Below, one piece after another: positions 56,008 through 64,000 of a stretch of 64,000 bases of DNA. Made by a program: the position numbers and the translations under genes. Below the pieces are notes generated by a model. The model did not search any database, was not told where the DNA came from, and was given only the letters and a program-made list of their open reading frames with translations. How positions within the stretch are numbered: the first letter of the stretch is position 1; every line of letters starts with the position of its first letter. Location: assembly GCA_964017155.1 (NCBI GenBank), contig OZ024854.1, positions 70,934,047-70,998,046 of the forward strand. Direction: 5' to 3'. The DNA is from Oasisia sp. SBJ-2009. Taxonomy: Eukaryota > Annelida > Polychaeta > Sabellida > Siboglinidae.

Positions 56008-59000
56008 GGCATTTATGTACAAGTCGGGCCCACCTCAATTTTGGTATTCTAACTGTATTTTTGCCAACATTTCATACTTGATTTTGTTAATTCAATCAAT
56101 TATAATCATCTTGCGCATATTAATGTTTTATATACAGAGCGTCTTAGCAGATTTTGAGGTCGAAAAGACAGCGTGGTCGGCATAAACAAACTGTTTATCG
56201 CTCATTTCATATGCACAGCGCAGTAACATGCACCGCTGCGCTTGCGACTGGCACAAATCGCGCTGTCTTTTCGACCTCAAAAGTTTGCCAAGACGCGCTG
56301 TTTATAAAACATAAATACGCGCAAGATGATTATAATTGAATGAATTAATTTAATCAAGTATCAAATGTTGGCAAAAATACTGATATAATAGCAACATTGA
56401 GGTGGGTCCGACTTGTACGTAAGTGCCAAATAGTGAAATACTGAAAACAAATTGAGAGTATACGTGCTTTTATGAGAGAGTGCGCGTGAAGGTACGCGCC
56501 CGCAAGTGTTGGCACTTATGTACAAGTCGAGCCCACCTCAATTTTGGTAGTATAACTTTATTTTTGCCAACATTTGATACTTGATTTTGTTAATTCAATC
56601 AATTGTATTCATCTTGCGCATATTTATGTGTTATATACAGCGCGTCTTAGCAGACTTTTGAGGTCGAAAAGACAGCGTGGTCAGCATAAACAAACTGTTT
56701 ATCGCTCATTTCATATGCACAGCGCAGTAACATGCACCGCTGCGCTTGCGACTGGCACAAATCGCGCTTTCTTTTCGACCTCAAAAGTTTGCCAAGACGC
56801 GCTGTTTATAAAACATAAATACGCGCAAGATGATTATAATTGAATGAATTAATTTAATCAAGTATAAAATGTTGGCAAAAATACTGATATAGTAGCAACA
56901 TTGAGGTGGGTCCGACTTGTACATAAGTGCCAAATAGTGAAATACTGAAAACAAATTGAGAGTATACGTGCTTTTATGAGAGAGTCCGCGTGAAGGTACG
57001 CGCCCGCAAGTGTACGCATTTATGTACAAGTCGGGCCCACCTCAATTTTGGTATTCTAACTGTATTTTTGCCAACATTTCATACTTGATTTTGTTAATTC
57101 AATCAATTGTAATCATCTTGCGTATATTAATGTTTTATATACAGAGCGTCTTAGCAGATTTTGAGGTCGAAAAGACAGCGTGGTCGGCATAAACAAACTG
57201 TTTATCGCTCATTTCATATGCACAGCGCAGTAATATGCACCGCTGCGCTTGCGACTGGCACAAATCGCGCTGTCTTTTCGACCTCAAAAGTTTGCCAAGA
57301 CGCGCTGTTTATAAAACATAAATACGCGCAAGATGATTATAATTGAATGAATTAATTTAATCAAGTATCAAATGTTGGCAAAAATACTGATATAATAGCA
57401 ACATTGAGGTGGGTCCGACTTGTACGTAAGTGCCAAATAGTGAAATACTGAAAACAAATTGAGAGTATACGTGCTTTTATGAGAGAGTGCGCGTGAAGGT
57501 ACGCGCCCGCAAGTGTTGGCACTTATGTACAAGTCGAGCCCACCTCAATTTTGGTATTATAACTGTATTTTTGCCAACTTTTGATACTTGATTTTGTTAA
57601 TTCAATCAATTATAATCATCTTGCGCATATTAATGTTTTATATACAGCGCGTCTTAGCAGACTTTTGAGGTCGAAAAGACAGCGTGGTCAGCATAAACAA
57701 ACTGTTTATCGCTCATTTCATGTGCACAGCGCAGTAACATGCACCGCTGCGCTTGCGACTGGCACAAATCGCGCTTTCTTTTCGACCTCAAAAGTTTGCC
57801 AAGACGCGCTGTTTATAAAACATAAATACGCGCAAGATGATTATAATTGAATGAATTAATTTAATCTAGTATCAAATGTTGGCAAAAATACTGATATAAT
57901 AGCAACATGGAGGTGGGTCCGACTTGTACATAAGTGCCAAATAGTGAAATACTGAAAACAAATTGAGAGTATACGTGCTTTTATGAGAGAGTGCGCGTGA
58001 AGGTACGCGCCTGCAAGTGTAGGCATTTATGTACATGTCGGGCCAACCTCAATTTTGGTATTATAACTGTATCTTTGCCAACATTTGATAATTGATTTTG
58101 TTAATTCAATCAATTATAATCATCTTGCGCAAATTAATGTTTTATATACAGCGCGTCTTAGCAGATTTTGAGATCGAAAAGACAGCGTGGTCGGCATAAA
58201 CAAACTGTTTATCGCTCATTTCGTATGCACAGCGCAGTAACATGCACCGCTGCGCTTGCGACTGGCACAAATCGCGCTGTCTTTTCGACCTCAAAAGTTT
58301 GCCAAGACGCGCTGTTTATAAAACATAAATACGCGCAAGATGATTATAATTTAATGAATTAATTTAATCAAGTATCAAATGTTGGCAAAAATACTGATAT
58401 AATAGCAAAATTTATGTGGGTCCGACTTGTACCTCAATGCCAAATAGTGAAATACTGAAAACAAATTGAGAGTATACGTGCTTTTATGAGAGAATGCGCA
58501 TGAAGGTAGGCGCCCGCAAGTGTTGGCACTTGTGTACAAGTCGGGCCCACCTCAATTTTGGTATTATAACTTTATTTTTGCCAACATTTGATACTTGATT
58601 TTGTTAATTCAATCAATTGTATTCATCTTGCGCATATTTATGTGTTATATACAGCGCGTCTTAGCAGACTTTTGAGGTCGAATAGACAGCGTGGTCGGCA
58701 TAATCATACTTTGTATCGCTCATTTCATATGCACAGCGCAGTAACAGGCACCGCTGCGCTTGCGACTGGCACAAATCGCGCTGTCTTTTCGACCTCAAAA
58801 GTTTGCCAAGACGCGCTGTTTATAAAACATAAATACGCGCAAGACGATTATAATTGAATGACCTAATTTAATCAAGTATCAAATGTTGGCAAAAATACTG
58901 ATATAATAGCAACATTGAGGTGGGTCCGACTTGTACATAAGTGCCAAATAGTGAAATACTGAAAACAAATTGAGAGTATACGTGCTTTTATGAGAGAGTG

Positions 59001-59449
59001 CGCGTGAAGGTACGCGCCCGCAAATGTTGGCACTGATGTACAAGTCGGGCCCACCTCAATTTTGGTATTATAACTGTATTTTTGCCAACATTTGTTACTT
59101 GATTTTGTTAATTCAATCAATTATAATCATCTTGCGCATATTAATGTTTTATATACAGCGCGTCTTAGCAGACTTTTGAGGTCGAAAAGACAGCGTGGTC
59201 AGCATAAACAAACTGTTTATCGCTCGTTTCATATGCACAGCGCAGTAACATGCACCGCTGCGCTTGCGACTGGCACAAATCGCGCTTTCTTTTCGACCTC
59301 AAAAGTTTGCCAAGACGCGCTGTTTATAAAACATAAATACGCGCAAGATGATTATAATTGAATGAATTAATTTAATCAAGTATCAAATGTTGGCAAAAAT
59401 ACTGATATAATAGCAACATTGAGGTGGGTCCGACTTGTACATAAGTGCC
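56008..59449 (+). repeat. Diverged array edge, 1007-bp dimer without arm duplicate
   Basis: Seven cores at 56008, 56511, 57015, 57518, 58022, 58525 and 59029 are spaced 503 or 504 bp apart. None is followed by the 212-bp duplicate. Alternating members give a 1007-bp period. One member begins TTGGCACTTATGTACAAG and the other begins AGGCATTTATGTAC. Private substitutions are more frequent than inside the array, for example CAAAATTTATGTGGG and ACCTCAATGCC at 58406-58441. The first type has almost symmetric ends, TTGGCACTTATGTAC and GTACATAAGTGCCAA. These may be close to the ancestral element. Confidence 0.88.
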
Positions 59450-59460
59450 TTACTTTTCAT
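59440..59460. other. Boundary between satellite and unrelated flank
   Basis: The last core (59029-59449, 421 bp) ends in CATAAGTGCC. Instead of the usual AAATAGTG, the sequence continues TTACTTTTCATTG, which is the flanking repeat. The same flank occurs at 62132 preceded by ATATGTTGA. The satellite end thus coincides with the terminus of the palindromic core, as expected if that terminus is the end of a mobile element. Confidence 0.9.
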
Positions 59461-59562
59461 TGTTTGGCATAAAGTTATTTTTTGTAATAAATGAATGATT
59501 CGACGAGCTTCGGAAATAACGACAACACAGTCACAGTCAATGCTAATATCATGGTAGGCCAG
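59461..59562 (+). repeat. Internal direct repeat 1 of the flanking unit
   Basis: It contains ATTCGACGAGCTTCGGAAAT followed by ACAGTCAATGCTAATATC and GGTAGGCCAG. It resembles 59650-59735 and is repeated in copy 2 at about 62143-62243. Confidence 0.8.
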
Positions 59563-59649
59563 AAATGGCAGAACTGTATTAAAACTAAACAGGCGCACGT
59601 CCAAGAAATATTATTGTATTGGTGGATATTATCGCAATAATTTGTCACT

Positions 59650-59735
59650 GTTTATCGCAAAAAAAATCATAAATGAATCGACGCGCTTCGGAAATTATGA
59701 CCAGACAGTCAATGCTAATATCACGGTGGGCCAGC
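59650..59735 (+). repeat. Internal direct repeat 2 of the flanking unit
   Basis: It contains AATCGACGCGCTTCGGAAAT, CAGACAGTCAATGCTAATAT and GGTGGGCCAG. It is a diverged copy of the repeat about 180-190 bp upstream and is present in copy 2 at about 62332-62415. Confidence 0.8.
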
Positions 59736-61911
59736 ATAGGCTAAACTTGTAGCTTAGCCTGATGCTTACTAGTCTTAGTCATATAAAGGCAGTTTAGAAA
59801 GTTTTTTTTAAAGCGACGCAAATTAAGGCCAAAGCAGGGAATGTATTAAATGATTACTGGTACTACATATCCATAGCACAGCTATTCCTGATATCCGAAT
59901 CATTTTCTCGTGTACTTTTCTCAAATTAAAATCAGGGCTAATAGCTTAGGTAAAATAGCAGCGTTGCGCCAACCATCGGTGCGCCATAACTGCACACTTT
60001 TTTTCCTCTCCTCCGCGAGAGCAATTTCCGTAATCTGATTTCCGATATTAATTTCTCCAAAATTAAGTCTTGATGTTTTGCAGGCTATACAATGTTTAAT
60101 TTATGCCGATATGCTGTTCGCAGCATTGCTAAATAAACTGCGCCTTTTCGTTTTTGCCCTTTCTTCCTATTGCTAGGAACAATAAAACAAAAGTCAGTAA
60201 GCTGTACCCAAACACGTTGAAACAGCAATCCTGACTTTGCAAGCAACCCCGTTTTCAAGGTAATCTTGCAAGTGACAGCGACAGTGCAGTGTAGCACCGG
60301 GACGTGTTTTGTTTCAAATGAAGGGTTTTGCTGTCTTTTACTTTGATGTCAGTTCTCTTTTGATATTTTGCTGAGAGTTGTAGCCAAATCAGCGTGTAAC
60401 TTTGCAAAATAAAAAAGGATCTCATTAATATAGATACGTATTATTTGACATCTAAAACTGATGATTTGAAATATGCAGATACCGTATGTATACATATATA
60501 TATAGGACCGCATTTTCGCGCGCACCTCTCTCTCAAACAATCGGGTTAACCGCACTTTTGCTCGCGTTACTCCCATTTCTAGACAAGTGCCTGTTAACCA
60601 AACTAACTTTGATTCCACGTTGCAGCCGATAGCGCACAAACATTTCTTAACCTCATATTTATTTTTAATTGTTTTTAATTTTAATTTTAACTGACCGATG
60701 CGATGATGTGATTGCGAGGAGGTCCGAGTGAAGCACACCGGACGGCTGGTTACAGTGGCCAGTTTAGTACTGTTCCACGATGATGGACATAGCATAGGAG
60801 TGTAAACAAAATGTGAAACATAGCTATAAAATACCCGTAATTAAGGAAACTACCCATAGTAATGTGTAAGTCTGACCAATACCGCCGAGCTAGTTGCCCG
60901 AACATTGTAATCAGCCGACCGCGCGGCTTCAGTTTGACTACCACGTACTCATATTATCATATTGGTCAAGCATTAAAAAAATTGGAGGGTAACTGAATAT
61001 GATAAGGAAAATATATGTATGCAAAATTTAATAAATAGACCTTCAACGGTTTCTGGATTCCACAATCAGCCGCTTCACTTTGACAACCTAGATTGCACCC
61101 CTATCAGGGTTCAATCAATACCGTACCCGTTCGCCATAGGCGCGATATTTGTTACATTGTCCTACCCAAATTGCTTGAACGAGCCCGACGTGCGCGTAAA
61201 TGTAGCACTTGGCGCACACAAACAAATTGAGTCTACGCGCCCCTGCAAAAAGTAATCTAATCCTTATGTTAAAATACATCAACATTTTCCATAGGCGACT
61301 ATTATATCGTTTCTTTCATTTCTTACTCATTTTGATGAGATCTGTTATTGACACTTTCACAACATATTTACACTCCACAGAGAGAAGTTCTTTGAAACAG
61401 TCGTGAAATTGTCACACCTCAGGCTCCAACAGACTTCTTTCTTTCAAACCTGACACCCCTCCATTTCTGCGTGAACCACCCACGGATTGCCTCTGATTAC
61501 ATCACCAAGCAATCTGACAACTGTATTAATACGCAGAAATGCATCGACTGATAGCTGATCGACACAATTTGACAGCTCTGATGCCACGCTGCATAAAAAA
61601 CATCATTTCCACCCACCCCACACTACATGTGTGCTCACAGAAATTCAGACAACCTGCATAATCCTGTTTCTATAGGGTACTCTTTGGTCGGATAATGGTG
61701 GACGAGCACCTTATTGTCGTCATACATCATAACGGCGACAGCAATGTTGGTTGTGACGTAAGCAACAGACGACGTACTGGAATGGATGATCCATTTATGT
61801 TCACTGTGATGTAACAGTATACTTATACGCAATCATCGGACGTCATAAAAACCACTTTCATTATTGTTTGTGTCATACTTGTGTACGGAATGGAACGAGT
61901 GGGAAAAAAAC

Positions 61912-61932
61912 ATTATTATTTATAATAATAAT
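61912..61932. repeat. AT-only hairpin downstream of the tRNA
   Basis: A perfect 9-bp stem of A and T around a 3-base loop. It lies about 9 bases beyond the T-run on the tRNA's 3' side. It is seen once, because copy 2 does not reach this point. No function is assigned. Confidence 0.75.
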
Positions 61933-61940
61933 TTGTAATC

Positions 61941-61945
61941 AAAAA
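61941..61945 (-). terminator. RNA polymerase III T-run terminator
   Basis: Five T residues on the minus strand, four bases after the discriminator base of the tRNA. This is the normal position and length for a Pol III stop signal. Confidence 0.75.
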
Positions 61946-61960
61946 GGTTTGGCAGCAGTA

Positions 61961-61971
61961 GGATTCGAACC
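61961..61971 (-). promoter_or_regulatory. Pol III B box of the tRNA
   Basis: GGTTCGAATCC on the minus strand matches the B-box consensus exactly. TFIIIC is known to bind this element in eukaryotic tRNA genes. Confidence 0.78.
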
Positions 61972-62010
61972 CACATCTCCACAGACACGGTGTCTTAAAC
62001 CAGCGCCTTA

Positions 62011-62023
62011 GATCGCTCGGCCA
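62011..62023 (-). promoter_or_regulatory. Pol III A box of the tRNA
   Basis: TGGCCGAGCGATC on the minus strand fits the A-box pattern of leucine tRNA genes, with one change (GA for GG) at the D-loop guanine pair. Confidence 0.65.
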
Positions 62024-62030
62024 CGCTACC

Positions 62031-62131
62031 TTCATTGTGTGTGTTTGTTCAACGAATGGTGTCTACCGTAAATACGTCATCGTCATAGCGTCAATTTAGA
62101 ATATCAGATCGTAATTTTTGGCATATGTTGA
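62031..62131. other. Upstream flank of the tRNA, nothing recognised
   Basis: About 100 bp between the tRNA 5' end and the start of copy 2. I see no clear TATA-like element close to the tRNA start and no other feature. Confidence 0.5.
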
Positions 62132-64000
62132 TTACTTTTCATTGTTTGGCGTAAAGTTATTTTTGTAATAAATTAATGAATCGACGAGCTTCGGAAATAA
62201 CGACCACACAGTCACAGTCAATGCTAATATCATGGTAGGCCAGAAGTGGCATAACTGTATTAAAACTAAACAGGTGCACGTCCAAGAAATATTATTGTAT
62301 CGGTGGATATTATCGCAATTATTTGTTACTGTTTATCGTAAAAAATTTCATAAATGAATCGACGCGCTTTGGAAATTATGACCAGACAGTCAATGCTAAT
62401 ATCACGGTGGGCCAGCATAGGCTAAACTTGTAGCTTAGCCTTATGCTTACTAGTCTTAGTCATATAAAGGCAGGTTATAAAGTGTTTTTTTAAAGCGACG
62501 CAAATTAAGGCCAAAGCAGGGAATGTATTAAATGATTACTGGTACTACATATCCATAGCACAGCTATTCCTGATGTCCGAATCATTTTCTCGTGTACTTT
62601 TCTCAAATTAAAATCAGGGCTAATAGCTTAGGTAAAATAGCAGCGTTGCGCCAACCATCGGTGCGCCATAACTGCACACTTTTTTTCCTCTCCTCCGCGA
62701 GAGCAATTTCCGTAATCTGATTTCCGATATTAATTTCTCCAAAATTAAGTCTTGATGTTTTGCAGGCTATACAATGTTTAATTTATGCCGATATGCTGTT
62801 CGCAGCATTGCTAAATAAACTGCGCCGTTTTCGTTTTTGCCCTTTCTTCATATTGCTAGGAACAATAAAACAAAAGTCAGTAAGCTGTACCCAAACACGT
62901 TGAAACAGCAATCCTGACTTTGCAAGCAACCCCGTTTTCAAGGTAATCTTGCAAGTGACAGCGACAGTGCAGTGTAGCACCGGGACGTGTTTTGTTTCAG
63001 ATGAAGGGTTTTGCTGTCTTTTACTTTGATGTCAGTTCTCTTTTGATATTTTGCTGAGAGTTGTAGCCAAATCAGCGTGTAACTTTGCAAAATAAAAAAG
63101 GATCTCATTAATATAGATACGTATTATTTGACATCTAAAACTGATGATTTGAAATATGCAGATACCGTATGTATACATATATATATAGGACCGCATTTTC
63201 GCGCGCACCTCTCTCTCAAACAATCGGGTTAACCGCACTTTTGCTCGCGTTACTCCCATTTCTAGACAAGTGCCTGTTAACCAAACTAACTTTGATTCCA
63301 CGTTGCAGCCGATAGCGCACAAACATTTCTTAACCTCATATTTATTTTTAATTGTTTTTAATTTTAATTTTAACTGACCGATGCGATGATGTGATTGCGA
63401 GGAGGTCCGAGTGAAGCACACCGGACGGCTGGTTACAGTGGCCAGTTTAGTACTGTTCCACGATGATGGACATAGCATAGGAGTGTAAACAAAATGTGAA
63501 ACATAGCTATAAAATACCCGTAATTAAGGAAACTACCCATAGTAATGTGTAAGTCTGACCAATACCGCCGAGCTAGTTGCCCGAACATTGTAATCAGCCG
63601 ACCGCGCGGCTTCAGTTTGACTACCACGTACTCATATTATCATATTGGTCAAGCATTAAAAAAATTGGAGGGTAACTGAATATGATAAGGAAAATATATG
63701 TATGCAAAATTTAATAAATAGACCTTCAACGGTTTCTGGATTCCACAATCAGCCGCTTCACTTTGACAACCTAGATTGCACCCCTATCAGGGTTCAATCA
63801 AGACCGTACCCGTTCGCCATAGGCGCGATATTTGTTACATTGTCCTACCCAAATTGCTTGAACGAGCCCGACGTGCGCGTAAATGTAGCACTTGGCGCAC
63901 ACAAACAAATTGAGTCTACGCGCCCCTGCAAAAAGTAATCTAATCCTTATGTTAAAATACATCAACATTTTCCATAGGCGACTATTATATCGTTTCTTTC
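62132..64000. repeat. Flanking 2.68-kb tandem repeat, copy 2 (cut by window end)
   Basis: Tandem partner of 59450-61317. It reaches the window end before the part that carries the tRNA in copy 1, so a second tRNA would be expected near 64.63 kb if the copy is complete. No gene is recognised in it. A 1-bp insertion near 62826 (GCGCCGTTTTCG versus GCGCCTTTTCG) changes one short open frame between the copies, an argument against that frame being coding. Confidence 0.92.

Larger units (their letters stand above)
19933..59449 (+). repeat. Satellite array, right block (plus orientation)
   Basis: Same family as the left block, inverted. Cores start at 20293, 20797, 21514, then every 717 bp to 25816. 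They continue at 26321 (505 step), every 717 to 30623, 31128 (505 step), then every 717 to 46902. After that come 47618 (716), 48335, 49052, 49769, 50485 (716), 51202, 51706 (504), 52423, 53140, 53857, 54574, 55291, 56008, 56511, 57015, 57518, 58022, 58525 and 59029. There are about 58 cores. The block has its true right edge in the window at 59449. It holds no gene that I can support. Confidence 0.97.
61950..62030 (-). tRNA. tRNA-Leu(AAG), possibly a decaying copy
   Basis: Read on the minus strand it folds as a type II (long variable arm) tRNA. The acceptor arms are GGTAGCG/TGCTGCC. The D stem is GCC/GGC. The anticodon loop is TTAAGAC with anticodon AAG. The variable arm has a TCT/AGA stem. 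The T arm is GTGGG TTCGAAT CCTAC. The discriminator is A, as leucine tRNAs require. The B box GGTTCGAATCC (61961-61971) is perfect and the A box lies at 62011-62023. No CCA is encoded and there is no intron. Signs of decay are GA in place of the D-loop GG pair, a C:U mismatch at the outer base pair of the anticodon stem with a U:G next to it, and a wobble pair in the T stem. It could be a working gene, a pseudogene or the head of a tRNA-derived element. Confidence 0.78.
59450..62131. repeat. Flanking 2.68-kb tandem repeat, copy 1
   Basis: A non-satellite unit whose first 1.87 kb recurs from 62132 at an offset of 2681-2683 bp (small indels shift it). By eye there are about 24 differences in 1.87 kb. 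It contains a pair of internal direct repeats near its start, an AT-rich hairpin and a tRNA-Leu(AAG) sequence. From 59740 to 61910 I see no recognisable gene, only a TATACATATATATATAG tract near 60488 and open frames of at most 148 codons that resemble nothing known. The phase of the unit is arbitrary, set by where the satellite cuts it. Confidence 0.92.

Noticed and set aside
368..59361. About 100 repeated small open frames (60-100 codons) in the satellite as candidate genes
   Set aside because: Most begin at TTG, which is not a normal eukaryotic start. They overlap on both strands of the same palindrome, match no known protein, and vary by frameshift and stop between units (for example 8451 and 19546).
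1..59449. CRISPR array
   Set aside because: Units are 505-930 bp with no short repeat/unique spacer alternation. The context is a eukaryotic satellite.
1..59449. Centromere-specific signal such as a CENP-B box
   Set aside because: I looked for the TTCG....A..CGGG pattern in the unit and did not find it. Higher-order structure alone does not prove a centromere.
1..59449. Autonomous transposon coding for a transposase in the array
   Set aside because: No frame exceeds 100 codons inside the satellite and none shows transposase or integrase motifs.
60085..60297. 70-codon minus-strand frame
   Set aside because: A 1-bp indel in the second copy shifts the frame (62783-62980), as expected for non-coding DNA.
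60487..60507. TATACATATATATATAG tract as a microsatellite or TATA promoter
   Set aside because: Short and imperfect, identical in both copies, with no transcript or gene next to it to support a promoter.
60349..60795. 148-codon minus-strand frame, repeated at 63032-63478
   Set aside because: Its sequence is AT-driven and not recognisable. The DNA is identical in both tandem copies, so conservation gives no evidence of selection.
61019..61255. 78-codon plus-strand frame, repeated at 63702-63938
   Set aside because: No recognisable domain, and the one difference between copies changes an amino acid (Ile versus Arg). I saw no splice or promoter context to support an exon.
1..64000. Telomeric repeats (TTAGG or TTAGGG arrays)
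   Set aside because: None seen on either strand.

Overview
The window is eukaryotic and almost entirely non-coding, most likely from an animal and perhaps an arthropod. Evidence for a eukaryote is a very long satellite array with no recognisable protein gene, and one nuclear-type tRNA-Leu(AAG) sequence with internal A and B boxes, a T-run terminator and no encoded CCA. The species cannot be named from the sequence.

Bases 1-59449 (93% of the window) are one satellite family in two opposed blocks. The block from 1 to about 19934 reads on the minus strand and the block from about 19933 to 59449 reads on the plus strand. The switch is a single sharp join. The basic unit is a 422-bp palindromic core (two inverted arms of about 166 bp around an 89-bp loop) plus an 83-bp linker, giving 505 bp. 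Most units also carry a 212-bp duplicate of one arm and half the loop, giving 717 bp. Some carry two such duplicates, giving 930 bp. I count 30 cores on the left (28 near full length, 2 truncated) and about 58 on the right.

Higher-order structure sits on top of this. On the left there are 930/718 alternation (1.7-5.2 kb), two truncated recombinant units, a 505+716 = 1221-bp dimer (9.0-18.7 kb), and duplications with offsets of 4302 and 6027 bp. On the right there is a 4807-bp higher-order repeat (24.5-35.0 kb) and a 1434-bp dimer field with larger nested copies (35-51 kb). Older-looking units at 21.9-23.7 kb match units at 53.5-55.4 kb, 31626 bp away. The right edge (56.0-59.4 kb) is a 1007-bp dimer of diverged units that lack the arm duplicate.

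The satellite stops at 59449, exactly at the terminal GTGCC of a palindromic core. After it comes a different tandem repeat with a period of about 2.68 kb: one full copy (59450-62131) and 1.87 kb of a second (62132-64000). The full copy contains the tRNA-Leu(AAG) sequence. The reading frames seen throughout are by-products of repetition. Most of those in the satellite begin only at TTG, and none resembles a known protein. I interpret the satellite as a foldback/MITE-like element that became tandemly amplified. That is inference from the terminal inverted structure and the array edge.
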